From: an uncultured Methylococcaceae bacterium
Lineage (GTDB): Bacteria > Pseudomonadota > Gammaproteobacteria > Methylococcales > Methylomonadaceae
NCBI GenBank assembly: GCA_903917345.1
Contig: CAIXAE010000045.1
Location: 88,915-152,914, forward strand
Length of the DNA stretch: 64,000 nucleotides
Direction of reading: 5' to 3'
In this document: positions 1 through 8,975 of the stretch, one piece after another
Layout of the letters: every line of letters begins with the position of its first letter
How positions within the stretch are numbered: the first letter of the stretch is position 1
Program-made: the position numbers and the translations under genes
Notes under the pieces: generated by a model
Told to the model about the DNA's origin: nothing
Database searches by the model: none
What the model saw: only the letters and a program-made list of their open reading frames with translations

Positions 1-100
1 TCTGCTTTAGATCAGCCATAGCTTCAAGCACATGCGTATCAACTGATTGTAAAAAGCCATTTAGCTCAGTACATATAGATAATTCATCTGAATGATTCAT
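1..100 (-). CDS. Partial unknown protein, N-terminal 33 residues
   Basis: An ATG at 100 opens a frame that runs without a stop off the left edge of the window. The visible residues begin MNHSDELSICTELNGF and do not match a family I recognise. It lies 8 bases after the cheY stop on the same strand, so it could be the next gene of the chemotaxis operon. No good ribosome-binding site is visible, so translational coupling or a different start is possible. It may be spurious; the full sequence is needed to judge. Confidence 0.45.
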   Translation of the reverse strand, partial: MNHSDELSICTELNGFLQSVDTHVLEAMADLKQ

Positions 101-108
101 GTATTCAA

Positions 109-501
109 TTATTTATTGTGCTTCTCAAGAATTTTAGTGATCTTTTCATCTAAAGTGGCTGCCGTAAACGGCTTGACAATATAACTACTTGCACCGGCTT
201 GAGCGGCCGCAATTATATTTTCTTTTTTTGCTTCTGCAGTGACCATCAGCATAGGAAGATGGGATAACTTAGGATCAGCTCTTACCGCTTGTAATAATTG
301 AAGACCATCCATTCCAGGCATATTCCAATCTGAAACAATAAAATCAAACTTATCTCGATTAAGTTTGGCTAAGGCCATATTGCCATCCTCAGCTTCATCA
401 ACGTTGTTATAGCCTAACTCTTTTAATAAATTTCGAATAATGCGGCGCATTGTTGAAAAGTCATCTACTACTAAAAACTTCATTTCATTTAAATCAGCCA
501 T
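109..501 (-). CDS. cheY: Chemotaxis response regulator CheY
   Basis: Single receiver domain of 130 residues, the usual length of CheY. The acidic pair is in FLVVDD, the phospho-acceptor aspartate in [12 protein letters not shown], the conserved Thr in [11 protein letters not shown] and the Lys in YIVKPF. Phospho-CheY binds the flagellar switch (FliM) and changes rotation; CheZ, encoded upstream in the same block, removes the phosphate. The gene follows cheB on the same strand with a gap of about 47 bases. The kinase CheA that would phosphorylate it is not in the window. The assignment rests on the motifs and the cheZ/cheW/cheB context. Confidence 0.95.
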   Translation of the reverse strand: MADLNEMKFLVVDDFSTMRRIIRNLLKELGYNNVDEAEDGNMALAKLNRDKFDFIVSDWNMPGMDGLQLLQAVRADPKLSHLPMLMVTAEAKKENIIAAAQAGASSYIVKPFTAATLDEKITKILEKHNK

Positions 502-548
502 GATTACTCCAAAAATATCCTGTATCTATTAATTAACAATTTGTATCT

Positions 549-1628
549 CTATACTCTAAGTGCCGGTGAGCCATGCTTTCTGAAATGATCAAGCACTAAG
601 CCCGCCAATTGACTTAATGGAGCAACCTCATGGACTGCCCCAATGGCTATTGCTTCTTTTGGCATACCGAAAACGACACAAGAAGATTCATCTTGGGCAA
701 AATTTTGTGCGCCAGCATTTTTCATTTCTAATAAACCTACAGCCCCATCTTTACCCATACCCGTTAATATAATTCCTATAGCGTTTTTACCTGCAAATTG
801 CGCAGCAGATTTAAATAGCACATCAACAGAGGGTCTATGTCTATTAACCGGTGGCGCCTGATCCAATTCGGTTACGTAGTTAGCGCCACTCTTTGCCAAA
901 CGCATATGTGAATGTCCAGGTGCAAGATAAGCATGACCCGGTAAAATACGCTCGCCTCCTGATGATTCAACTACGTTGATTTTGCATAAACGATCCAATC
1001 GCTGAGCAAATGATGTCGTAAAACCTTCTGGCATATGTTGTGTAATCAAAATACCCGGACAATCTGAAGGCATTTGAATTAAAAATTCTTTTATGGCTTC
1101 AGTTCCACCAGTAGATGCTCCAATAATGATGAGTTTTTCACTACTTAAAAAACGGTTACCGACGACGGGTAACACTTGTGAGGGTTGTTTTTGTTTTGCT
1201 AATTTAGCGTGATACGCAATATTTGATTTTGCAGAATATGCGGTTCTAATTTTATCGGCTAGTAAATCAGCATAATCAAACATACCTGACTTTATCGCCA
1301 TTTTTGGTTTAGTAATATAATCAAGCGCTCCTAACTCTAAAGCGCGTAATGTAATTTCAGAACCATATTCAGTTAGCGACGACACCATAATCACAGGCAT
1401 CGGTCTTAACCTCATTAATTTTTCAAGAAAGTCTAAGCCATCCATGCGTGGCATTTCGACGTCTAATGTCAAGACATCAGGATTGGTTTGTTTAATAAGC
1501 TCTCTGGCGACCAAAGGATCGGGCGCTACTCCAACCACTTCCATATCTGGCTGACTTTTTATGATTTCTGTCATGACACTACGAATTAACGCAGAATCAT
1601 CAACAATCAATACTTTTATCTTTTCCAT
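549..1628 (-). CDS. cheB: Chemotaxis protein-glutamate methylesterase CheB
   Basis: Receiver domain (residues about 1-120, phospho-acceptor in [11 protein letters not shown]) joined to a C-terminal methylesterase/deamidase domain. The catalytic serine is in [11 protein letters not shown], the histidine in ITQHMPEGF and the aspartate in LTGMGKDGA. It removes methyl groups from the glutamates of methyl-accepting chemotaxis proteins, opposing CheR, and so allows adaptation. Length of 359 residues is normal. It starts 4 bases after the cheW stop, which indicates tight co-transcription. Two receptor genes lie at 9-15 kb, and one of them ends in a pentapeptide of the type that tethers CheR and CheB. 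Confidence 0.96.
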   Translation of the reverse strand: MEKIKVLIVDDSALIRSVMTEIIKSQPDMEVVGVAPDPLVARELIKQTNPDVLTLDVEMPRMDGLDFLEKLMRLRPMPVIMVSSLTEYGSEITLRALELGALDYITKPKMAIKSGMFDYADLLADKIRTAYSAKSNIAYHAKLAKQKQPSQVLPVVGNRFLSSEKLIIIGASTGGTEAIKEFLIQMPSDCPGILITQHMPEGFTTSFAQRLDRLCKINVVESSGGERILPGHAYLAPGHSHMRLAKSGANYVTELDQAPPVNRHRPSVDVLFKSAAQFAGKNAIGIILTGMGKDGAVGLLEMKNAGAQNFAQDESSCVVFGMPKEAIAIGAVHEVAPLSQLAGLVLDHFRKHGSPALRV

Positions 1629-1632
1629 TTAT

Positions 1633-2151
1633 TTAGACCAATGACGAGTCTATCAAGCCCATTTCATCACTAGACATTAACTTATCAATATCTATCAAAA
1701 TCAGCATCCGTTCATCTATAACGCCTAGGCCCATTAAATAATCGGCATTAAAGGCCGAACCTAACTTTTCTGGTGGTGGCTTAATTTGATCATGGCTTAA
1801 CATCGTTACGTCAGTCACACTGTCTACAACAATTCCCATGATTCGATTACTGATATTTAAGATAATGACCACGGTCAAAGCATCATAAGTAGGTTCGCCT
1901 AAGTTAAACTTTATACGCATATCTAGTATAGGCACGATGATGCCACGCAGATTGACCACCCCCTTTACAAACTCCGGTACATTGGCAATACGGGTTACTG
2001 TTTCATACCCTCTTATTTCCTGTACTTTCAAAATATCAATGCCGTATTCTTCTTCACCTAAAGTAAACGACAGAAATTCTTTGCCACTACCCTGGACCGC
2101 TGTAGTTTCGGAGTTTCTATAATCTAATGTGGTTGTACTCGATTCAAGCAT
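1633..2151 (-). CDS. cheW: Chemotaxis coupling protein CheW
   Basis: A 172-residue single CheW domain. Family hallmarks include FTLGEEEYGIDILKVQEI near residue 30 and VVNLRGIIVPILDMR in the middle. It links methyl-accepting chemotaxis receptors to the kinase CheA in the signalling array under the inner membrane. It sits between cheZ and cheB on the same strand. The first 25 residues are a non-conserved leader; the ATG at 2151 is accepted because no better-supported start follows. Confidence 0.95.
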   Translation of the reverse strand: MLESSTTTLDYRNSETTAVQGSGKEFLSFTLGEEEYGIDILKVQEIRGYETVTRIANVPEFVKGVVNLRGIIVPILDMRIKFNLGEPTYDALTVVIILNISNRIMGIVVDSVTDVTMLSHDQIKPPPEKLGSAFNADYLMGLGVIDERMLILIDIDKLMSSDEMGLIDSSLV

Positions 2152-2193
2152 CGTAATTACTCTATTTAATTAATAATTATTTAATTTGACTAA

Positions 2194-2811
2194 TCAAAAT
2201 CCTAAATCAGCTAACATACTGTCAACATCATCTTGTTCCATCGCTAAATCAGGAACAGCAGGACCCGCCAATAAATCAACAGGTTTATCAACAGACACTG
2301 TTGTCGGAGCATAATCTCTTAATATTTGCGCTAACTCTATTTCTAACTTTTGCGTCAATTCGACAATTTTTTTAATTATTTGCCCCGTAATATCTTGGAA
2401 ATCCTGCGCCATCATAATTTCCATCAATCTTGTTTTCTCGCCTTCTGAATTATCAGCAACTCGATTTACAAAACTCAAAGTTTCAGACACCAATTCACTA
2501 AGCTCATTCGGTACTGCTGAGTTTTCCAGCATGACTTGCCATCGATCTGCAATGCCTTTTGATTGCAATACTTGCTCTGTTTGAATAGGTATACTTTCAT
2601 CCACGGCATTCAGTACTTTATTAGCCGCTTGCTCCGTCAACGTTGCGATATATAACAAACGATCTTGCGAACTCGTAATTTCCCTTAAGGTTTCATCGAG
2701 AACTCTCTCATAACCCAGTTCGCGCATCGCTGTATGAAGTTGCCGAACCGTTGAGCCTAAACGATCGTATAGGGCTTGCTCCCTATTTTGCACTTTCACT
2801 TTTTCGTTCAT
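2194..2811 (-). CDS. cheZ: CheY-P phosphatase CheZ
   Basis: This 205-residue, mostly helical protein has the CheZ active-site region MMAQDFQDITGQIIKKIVE, where the Gln that positions the attacking water lies within QDITGQ. It ends in DDVDSMLADLGF, the acidic, hydrophobic tail that binds CheY in this family. It dephosphorylates CheY-P to end the tumble signal. It lies between motB and cheW on the same strand, with a gap of about 130 bases before it. CheZ is limited mainly to Beta- and Gammaproteobacteria, which agrees with the rest of the window. Confidence 0.94.
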   Translation of the reverse strand: MNEKVKVQNREQALYDRLGSTVRQLHTAMRELGYERVLDETLREITSSQDRLLYIATLTEQAANKVLNAVDESIPIQTEQVLQSKGIADRWQVMLENSAVPNELSELVSETLSFVNRVADNSEGEKTRLMEIMMAQDFQDITGQIIKKIVELTQKLEIELAQILRDYAPTTVSVDKPVDLLAGPAVPDLAMEQDDVDSMLADLGF

Positions 2812-2943
2812 TAGACTGTCCTATCATTCATTTTCGACAATTCTAAAATAAAATATCTAAAGCAAATACATAAGAACAAGGCAGAAATGCCATGAGATTG
2901 AGCCTTAATAAATAAGGATATTAATAACGCATAACCACAGAGA

Positions 2944-3876
2944 TTATTTTGGACTATCAAGAGGCTCTGTCGTATCCCAATTTGATTCGGGTGTTTTATT
3001 TAAATTTATAGTGGGCCGACTGCCTTCACTTTCAGCTGCTTCTTCAGCATGCTTATTTAATAAAATAATACTGATACGGCGATTAATTGAATTCAACGGA
3101 TCTTGAGCATCTAATAACACAGCTGAAGATAGACCAATCACCCGTAATAACCTGCCTTCCTGCAAACCGCCCTGAATTAATACGCGTCTCGCTTCATTCG
3201 CTCGCTCTGATGAAAGCTCCCAGTTGGTGTACTCTAGGCTACCATTAGCAAAAGGCTTTGCATCGGTATGCCCAGACAAACTAATTTTATTAGGCATCTC
3301 ATTTAAGGTAGGTGCTAATTCTTTAATAATAGATTTAGCCGTTGCCGATAACTCTGCACTTGATAAAGCGAACATGGGGCGGTTTTGCTCATCAACGATT
3401 TGCACGCGTAAACCTTCACTCGTGACGTCAATTAATAACTGATTTTTAAAAGGTGTTAATTTAGGATTACTATCAATCAAGTCTTCTAACGCTCTCTTCA
3501 TATCCTGCATTTTCCGCTCTTCTTCTTTTTTTAATGCGGACTCTGCTTTTTTAATATTTATTTCTTCTTTTGACTCATTTGTTTTTTGTATAGCACCGGC
3601 TTTCATCTTAGAATCCTGGCCACCGCCTTTAATATTGATTGCGCTAGGACTTGCTCCACTTCCGGTTAACGCAACTTTCACAGGCATTTTGAAGTATTCA
3701 GCGATACCCCCTCTAACATCCCCATCAATTGAGCCTAATAGCCACATCAATAAAAAGAAAGCCATCATCGCTGTCACAAAATCGGCATATGCTATTTTCC
3801 AAGCGCCACCATGAGCACCACCTGCAATGATTTTTTTACGTTTTACAATAATGGGTCTGGGCGCTTCTTCAGCCAT
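2944..3876 (-). CDS. motB: Flagellar motor stator protein MotB
   Basis: The N-terminus carries the single transmembrane helix WKIAYADFVTAMMAFFLLMW, in which the Asp of YADF is the proton-conducting residue. A linker rich in Lys and Glu follows (residues about 85-125). The C-terminal half is an OmpA-like peptidoglycan-binding domain with LSGHTDAKPF and a NRRISI motif. It anchors the MotA/MotB proton channel to the cell wall. The ATG at 3876 lies 2 bases after the motA stop, so the two are a translationally linked pair. Length of 310 residues is normal. Confidence 0.96.
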   Translation of the reverse strand: MAEEAPRPIIVKRKKIIAGGAHGGAWKIAYADFVTAMMAFFLLMWLLGSIDGDVRGGIAEYFKMPVKVALTGSGASPSAINIKGGGQDSKMKAGAIQKTNESKEEINIKKAESALKKEEERKMQDMKRALEDLIDSNPKLTPFKNQLLIDVTSEGLRVQIVDEQNRPMFALSSAELSATAKSIIKELAPTLNEMPNKISLSGHTDAKPFANGSLEYTNWELSSERANEARRVLIQGGLQEGRLLRVIGLSSAVLLDAQDPLNSINRRISIILLNKHAEEAAESEGSRPTINLNKTPESNWDTTEPLDSPK

Positions 3877-3878
3877 AA

Positions 3879-4745
3879 TTAATTGGCCTTAGTCTTTGAT
3901 TGCCTAATGGCATCATCAAACTCTGTAAATGTGGGGCGCTCACTTGAAAACAATACCTTTCGACCGAATTCGACCGCTAAAGGAGGGGGATAGCCGTTCA
4001 TACTCGCAATCAACGTAACTTTTATGCAATGGAGCGGTTTTGAAGATTCATGAAGCTTTTGTTCTGACAAGCTCGCTAAGGGCGCGACAAATCCATAAGC
4101 AAGCAATATTCCTAAAAATGTACCTACTAAGGCGTGGGCAATTAACATACCCAATTCTGCAGGCGGCAAACCGACAGACTCCATGGTATGTACAACACCC
4201 ATTACAGCTGCAACAATACCAAAAGCAGGCAAACCATCACCTAATTTGGCAATACAATGCGCCGGCGTCTCTCCTTCCGCATGATGGGTATCAATTTCAT
4301 TGTCCATTAAATTTTCTATTTGGAATGGATCCGCTTTACCTGACACCAATAAGCGTAAATAATCCGTTAGAAACTCTACGATATGATGATTCTCTAAAAC
4401 GATAGGATATTCTGAAAACAAAGCACTTTCATGAGGTCTTTCGACATCTGATTCAACAGCCATCAAACCATCTGTACGAATTTTATTAAGCAACCGATAC
4501 ATCAACAATAATAATTCAATATATAACTGACGATCGTATTTACCGCCTTTAAATAATGTGGGCAAAGCTTTTATAGTGGCTTTGATGGACTTCATATCAT
4601 TACCCACAAAAAAAGCGCCCACTGCGGCACCACCGATCATGAGTAATTCTAACGGCTGAAACAATGCCGCAACATGACCACCTGCCAAGACGAAGCCTCC
4701 AAACACAGAAGCCATGATAATGACATAACCTATTGCTACCCACAT
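3879..4745 (-). CDS. motA: Flagellar motor stator protein MotA
   Basis: A 288-residue inner-membrane protein with four predicted helices: two near the N-terminus, and two after residue 165 around LPAFGIVAAVMGVVHTM and LVGTFLGILLAYGFVAPL. It has the conserved MotA cytoplasmic loop between helices 2 and 3. It forms the proton channel of the stator with MotB and drives flagellar rotation. The start ATG shares its A with the stop codon of the preceding CBS gene (TAATG), so translation is probably coupled. The charged loop and the downstream motB make the call firm. Confidence 0.95.
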   Translation of the reverse strand: MWVAIGYVIIMASVFGGFVLAGGHVAALFQPLELLMIGGAAVGAFFVGNDMKSIKATIKALPTLFKGGKYDRQLYIELLLLMYRLLNKIRTDGLMAVESDVERPHESALFSEYPIVLENHHIVEFLTDYLRLLVSGKADPFQIENLMDNEIDTHHAEGETPAHCIAKLGDGLPAFGIVAAVMGVVHTMESVGLPPAELGMLIAHALVGTFLGILLAYGFVAPLASLSEQKLHESSKPLHCIKVTLIASMNGYPPPLAVEFGRKVLFSSERPTFTEFDDAIRQSKTKAN

Positions 4746-5179
4746 TAGTTATTGTTCCTTATAGTATAGGCAGCGGAAATCTGATCAAAATGGCGAAATA
4801 TATCGCTACGAGTGATGATGCCAACTGGCGTATTATTTTCATCAACAATCGGTATACAACCGACACGTTTTGTTTTGAAGGTATCAATGACATCAAATAT
4901 GCACGCATTGATAGGGAGAGAGATGGGTTGTCGAGTCACGATCTCATGAACACGTTGATTTAACTTTGCCATGTCTCGTGTGTTATAAACATGACTTTCT
5001 AAACTAGGACTTAAAGCCCTGAGTAAATCACGTTCTGATACGACACCAAATAGTTCAGCTTCTTCGACAACTATGATATGTCGAATTTTACGGTGAGAAA
5101 AAATCTCTTTAATCTCATAAACAGCATCATCTAAACCAATGGTGACCACTGGCTTAGTCATAATTTCACTTATTTTCAT
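4745..5179 (-). CDS. Two-CBS-domain protein in the flagellar operon
   Basis: A 144-residue protein made of two CBS motifs: ISEIMTKPVVTIGLDDAV with HIIVVEEAELFGVVSERDL, then VTRQPISLPINACIFDV with CIPIVDENNTPVGIITRSD. Paired CBS domains (a Bateman module) bind adenine nucleotides such as AMP, ATP or c-di-AMP and usually regulate a partner. It lies between flhC and motA, and its stop codon overlaps the motA start, so it is co-expressed with the motor. A link between energy state and motility is an inference from position only. A weak GGTGAG sequence precedes the ATG. Confidence 0.85.
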   Translation of the reverse strand: MKISEIMTKPVVTIGLDDAVYEIKEIFSHRKIRHIIVVEEAELFGVVSERDLLRALSPSLESHVYNTRDMAKLNQRVHEIVTRQPISLPINACIFDVIDTFKTKRVGCIPIVDENNTPVGIITRSDIFRHFDQISAAYTIRNNN

Positions 5180-5239
5180 GACTCACCACCCTACCCTTTT
5201 TTGGTTTAGCTTTATTTACCTAAACTCATTCTCTAAAGC

Positions 5240-5791
5240 CTAACTCGCTATGAGCATTAACTCTTCACTGGCTTTACGCGTTTTGCCTGCCCGGCTAGGT
5301 ACGTGACATAAACCACATACATTATGAATTCGATCATATGGCTGAAAGATGAATTTACCTGAGCAACATTCACACGTTGCAACGGTTAACATTGAACTAT
5401 TAATAAACCGTATTAATGTCCAAGCTCTTGTTAACGATAGAACAGGTTCCTCACCTAACTCAGCCGGCATCTGCTCCAAATACAATTTGTACGCCTTGAT
5501 ATTTGCTTCAATCCCTGTCAAAGATGTATTGGTAATCAATTGCTGATAAATTACAATAAACAAAGATGAATGGATATTAGGTTGCCATGTTAGAAACCAA
5601 TCCACAGAAAAAGGTAACATCCCTTTTGGTGGTGACTCACCGCGTAATTCTTTATAAAGTTTGATTAATCGATCTCTAGAAAGACCTATTTCCATTTCCA
5701 GCAATTGCAATCGGGCGCCAAATTTAATCAATTCTGATGCCAGTTGAATTTCTTTTAGTTCTTCCAGAATACCTTGTTGCTTTCTAGCCAT
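5240..5791 (-). CDS. flhC: Flagellar transcriptional activator FlhC
   Basis: A 183-residue protein matching FlhC, with the conserved N-terminal helical region and a C-terminal zinc site formed by cysteines in CECCSGKF and VCGLC. With FlhD it forms the FlhD4C2 master activator of class II flagellar genes. It lies 28 bases after flhD. The zinc cysteines are intact, so the protein looks functional. FlhDC is typical of Enterobacteria and Betaproteobacteria, whereas many other Gammaproteobacteria use FleQ. Its presence is useful taxonomic information but not decisive. Confidence 0.93.
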   Translation of the reverse strand: MARKQQGILEELKEIQLASELIKFGARLQLLEMEIGLSRDRLIKLYKELRGESPPKGMLPFSVDWFLTWQPNIHSSLFIVIYQQLITNTSLTGIEANIKAYKLYLEQMPAELGEEPVLSLTRAWTLIRFINSSMLTVATCECCSGKFIFQPYDRIHNVCGLCHVPSRAGKTRKASEELMLIAS

Positions 5792-5819
5792 GACCTATCT
5801 CCATCGAGAGTTATAGTAT

Positions 5820-6137
5820 TTAGGAAATCTCTCTAACCGGTTGGTTAGCTAATAAAATAGTTGAATGCGCATGTGACATAGACAATGACTTCTTATCGTG
5901 TGTTAACATTTCTAACATCATGACATCATCAAATCGGAAACTTGCAATCATAGTAGGCGTAGTAGCTAGTTTCATTAACTGCGCTGTACTCAAATTATTA
6001 ATGATATTCGCAATTTCGAGACTAATACCCAATCTATAAATAGCCATATCAATATCTTCACGAATAATATGCTGCGCTAACATTAAATAATTTAAATTAA
6101 TATCGCGTATTTCTCGGATCAAATTATCTGTATTCAT
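5820..6137 (-). CDS. flhD: Flagellar transcriptional activator FlhD
   Basis: A 105-residue protein with the FlhD signature IREIRDINLNYLMLAQHI at the start and a helical, hydrophobic body. The length is normal for the family. It pairs with FlhC, encoded immediately downstream, to activate flagellar promoters. It is the first gene of a probable operon flhD-flhC-CBS-motA-motB. The 280 bases upstream contain an 18-bp palindrome (6231-6248) that could be an operator. Confidence 0.92.
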   Translation of the reverse strand: MNTDNLIREIRDINLNYLMLAQHIIREDIDMAIYRLGISLEIANIINNLSTAQLMKLATTPTMIASFRFDDVMMLEMLTHDKKSLSMSHAHSTILLANQPVREIS

Positions 6138-6230
6138 TTCTCACCTCATCAAGCTTTTAACGTGACAGCAATTGCAATTTTTTATTATTGTTTTGCTGAT
6201 TTATAATGACTGATTAAATAACTTCTAGAC

Positions 6231-6248
6231 TGTTAATGTTTATTAACA
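6231..6248. promoter_or_regulatory. Palindrome upstream of flhD, possible operator
   Basis: TGTTAAT-GTTT-ATTAACA is a perfect 7-bp inverted repeat with a 4-base spacer. It lies about 95 bases before the flhD ATG in an AT-rich intergenic stretch (6138-6420) that holds no gene. A role as operator for a dimeric regulator is inferred from symmetry and position only. Confidence 0.35.
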
Positions 6249-6420
6249 ATTGGTGACAATTTTCCATTAGCAACGCTAATCGGGGAATAAGCCAAAGCCC
6301 ATTAATTAATACAGATAAAATTGTTTAATTAATACAGTCTTTGTCTTACAAGTATTGAGGGGTATGTTTGAAGGGTTATAGCTTTATTAATGAAATACAG
6401 AGATATACACAATTTAAAGC

Positions 6421-7077
6421 CTATAGACCCACACCTAGTTCTACTAAGTTATGCTCCATGGCATAGCGCATTAAATCAGCATTGTGGCGTAACTCTAATT
6501 TATTTAAGACCCTAGCCCTATACATGCTGATAGTTTTAACGGACAAATTTAACTTTAATGCGATATCACCCACTGATAAACCGCTGGCAATCAATTGTAA
6601 AGTTTGTAATTCACGTTCTGAAAGCTTTTCATGTTCAGCAATTTCAAAATCATCTTGAACTCGATTGGCTAGCTCTTGTGCCAATGCAGGGCTAATATAC
6701 TTTTTACCTAAAAACACACAATCAATAGCCTCAGCTAAAGACTGTATGGTTTGCTGTTTAGTTAAATATCCAGATGCCCCCAACTTAAGCGATCTAATGG
6801 CATATTTCATTTCCTCATGAGCGGAATAAACCAATATCTTCATATCACGAAACTCTTTTTTTAGTTGCTTAAGCACATTCAAAGAATCTCCGTGTTGAAA
6901 GTTGATATCTAATAATAATAAATCTGGCGTATTTGTCCGACAAACTCCGATGATCATGCTGACATCATTAGTTTCTGCAACGATCGAATAATTCGGATTT
7001 TTTTCTAGCATGACCTTAATGGCGTAACGAATAATATCGTGGTCATCAGCTATGGCAATTTTCTTTGTAGAATTCAT
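6421..7077 (-). CDS. NarL/FixJ-family response regulator
   Basis: Receiver domain (residues about 1-120: acidic cluster in IADDHD, phospho-acceptor in LLLLDINFQHGD, Lys in GYLTKQQ) followed by a LuxR-type helix-turn-helix (residues about 150-210: LSERELQTLQLIASGLSVGD, then LNLSVKTISMYRARVLNKL). It is probably a transcription regulator of two-component type. It sits between the cheD-cheR pair and flhD on the same strand, so control of flagellar or surface genes is plausible but inferred. No cognate kinase is adjacent; the hybrid kinases at 15 kb and 34 kb have their own receivers. UvrY/GacA-like relatives are possible. Confidence 0.88.
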   Translation of the reverse strand: MNSTKKIAIADDHDIIRYAIKVMLEKNPNYSIVAETNDVSMIIGVCRTNTPDLLLLDINFQHGDSLNVLKQLKKEFRDMKILVYSAHEEMKYAIRSLKLGASGYLTKQQTIQSLAEAIDCVFLGKKYISPALAQELANRVQDDFEIAEHEKLSERELQTLQLIASGLSVGDIALKLNLSVKTISMYRARVLNKLELRHNADLMRYAMEHNLVELGVGL

Positions 7078-7122
7078 TGGAACAATTTCTTTGCTTTAAA
7101 TATCACGTGTAATATTTTTATT

Positions 7123-7725
7123 TTAATTGAATAACTCAATATCGCCAGCAACTTCCGTAGTTTGTAAACTACTGCGATACCCTTGCTCTTGTATAATAAT
7201 TTCCGAATGTTGAGCACCCATCATCTTCTTAACTAACACCCTGCCAGTGTGTGGGAAAAAATTAACTCTACGTGGATAAACATCTAATAAATCGGATGAC
7301 ACCACTGGAATGCCTTCCATTTCCAAATAATCCAAACTGAACTTAGCATTTTTCTCACCAATATTAGTCGTTTTTAAATGCTTAATAACAGCACCGCCTC
7401 CAAATAACTTTGCCTCCAATTGATTACGCTTAGCCCCTAATTTAAGCACATTATTTATCAACATTTCCATTGCATATGCACCATAGCGAGCTGAACTGCT
7501 TCCCCAAGCACTTGGCCCAGTTGCATTTTCTGGCAACATGAAATGATTCATCCCACCAATACCAGTTTGCTTATCACGGATACAGGCGGCAACACAGGAA
7601 CCCAACACTGTAACAATCATCGTATCATCAGAACAAGCATAAAAGTCACCGGGCAACAATTTCACCGCCTTTATATCAAAAGCTCTATCGTAATATAACT
7701 TCAGAGGTGTCGTAAGCGCTTTCAT
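7123..7725 (-). CDS. cheD: Chemoreceptor glutamine deamidase CheD
   Basis: CheD motifs are present: VTVLGSCVAACIRD with the catalytic cysteine, GGMNHFMLP with the catalytic histidine, and KLFGGGAV. It deamidates specific glutamines of chemoreceptors, making them available for methylation by CheR. The ATG at 7725 is preferred over an upstream TTG (7740) because GAGG lies about 9 bases before it, giving 200 residues. It follows cheR by 27 bases on the same strand. Confidence 0.94.
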   Translation of the reverse strand: MKALTTPLKLYYDRAFDIKAVKLLPGDFYACSDDTMIVTVLGSCVAACIRDKQTGIGGMNHFMLPENATGPSAWGSSSARYGAYAMEMLINNVLKLGAKRNQLEAKLFGGGAVIKHLKTTNIGEKNAKFSLDYLEMEGIPVVSSDLLDVYPRRVNFFPHTGRVLVKKMMGAQHSEIIIQEQGYRSSLQTTEVAGDIELFN

Positions 7726-7752
7726 AGCATAGTACCTCAAAAGTAATTGATG

Positions 7753-8583
7753 TTAACTAGCAATACCATAGATTGTGCGTCCCTTTTTTACCAAAATATC
7801 AGCTGCATGATAAAAATTTTCTGAATGACCCGCAAAAAGCAAACTCTCCTTGGTCATCAGAGGCACAAACTTTTTCAAAATACTAAGCTGTGTGTCTTTA
7901 TCAAAATAAATCATCACATTTCTACAAAAAATCACATCAAATGGACCTTGAATATTCCAATTTTTCTCTAATAAATTAAGTGATTGAAAAGTTATCATGT
8001 TTTTTAATTCTGATCTGACACTGACATTACCCTGCTGATCACCTTTGCCTTTTAAAAAAAATCTCTTTTTTAATTCTGGTGACAATTTCTCAATACGGTC
8101 GATACTATAAATACCTGCTTCCGCTGTCTTTAACACTTGAGTATCAATATCTGTCGCCAGTATCTGTACGCATGAACTTAAACTACCTAAGGCTTCAATC
8201 GCTGTCATTGCAAGTGTATAAGGTTCTTCACCTGTAGAAGACGCACTACACCATATTTTAATGGTGCGATTTGATACAACACTACGTAAATAATCAGCTA
8301 AGATTGTGAAATGTTCGGGCTCCCTAAAAAAAGCCGTTAAATTAGTGGTCAGTGCATTAATAAAGGCTTCTCTCTCTGCACTTTGAGTTTGCACTATGCG
8401 CAAATACTCTTCAAAGCTAGTAACTCCAGTAACTCTCAATCGCCTAGCAACGCGGTTATATGCCATTTCACTTTTTGAATTGGATAAGTTAATACCCGCA
8501 TGTTCATATATTAATTTACGAATCTGCTGGAAATCCTCATCAGTAAAATGAAACTGTCTGCCTTGTATCGTTGGAATATTCAT
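7753..8583 (-). CDS. cheR: Chemotaxis protein methyltransferase CheR
   Basis: A 276-residue protein with the CheR N-terminal helical domain and a SAM-dependent methyltransferase domain. Motifs include TNLTAFFREPEHF, KIWCSASSTGEEPYTLAM (SAM binding) and FDVIFCRNVMIYFD. It methylates receptor glutamates for adaptation. It is the first gene of the leftward chemotaxis block, with cheD next. The receptor encoded at 8976-11426 ends in DWEEF, which fits the WxxF type of docking tail used by CheR in other bacteria. Confidence 0.95.
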   Translation of the reverse strand: MNIPTIQGRQFHFTDEDFQQIRKLIYEHAGINLSNSKSEMAYNRVARRLRVTGVTSFEEYLRIVQTQSAEREAFINALTTNLTAFFREPEHFTILADYLRSVVSNRTIKIWCSASSTGEEPYTLAMTAIEALGSLSSCVQILATDIDTQVLKTAEAGIYSIDRIEKLSPELKKRFFLKGKGDQQGNVSVRSELKNMITFQSLNLLEKNWNIQGPFDVIFCRNVMIYFDKDTQLSILKKFVPLMTKESLLFAGHSENFYHAADILVKKGRTIYGIAS

Positions 8584-8975
8584 CTATAGGGTATGCAAAC
8601 CTAGGAAATGAAAAATATACATTTAGCCATATAAATAGCGTGACTCTATGCAATTATCATAAAAACTCTATTTTATAGAACCATTTTAAATTTTAAGCCG
8701 CGAATAAAGCACAGAATAAGTGTCTATTTGAACAATCAGAACGCCAATAAAGGTAGCGAATTAACTATGTATTTATTACTAGATTGAATAATATGAAATG
8801 GAAACTAAAAATTACAATCGACAAAAATGCCCTCTATTTAAATCTTTGAAATATCGCAAATCGACTAAACTCACGAATGTTTGGAATGTCTTACTAAAAC
8901 GCTCTGCATACAACGTTCATTGAGAATGCTTGCAGCAAGACATATATTTTCATTTCCTGAAAAAGGTGCTAAGCA
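8584..8975. other. Intergenic region between divergent cheR and a chemoreceptor gene
   Basis: Nearly 400 AT-rich bases separate the divergent cheR and chemoreceptor genes and must contain promoters for both. I found no convincing sigma-28 element (TAAA-N15-GCCGATAA), sigma-54 element or hairpin. The only clear signal is AAAGGTG just before the receptor ATG at 8976. No coding potential is apparent. Confidence 0.5.

Noticed and set aside
4040..4405. A 121-residue frame opposite motA
   Set aside because: Shadow of motA with no ribosome-binding site or known motif.
8584..8975. A sigma-28 flagellar promoter for the chemoreceptor gene
   Set aside because: No sequence fits TAAA-N15-GCCGATAA with acceptable spacing.
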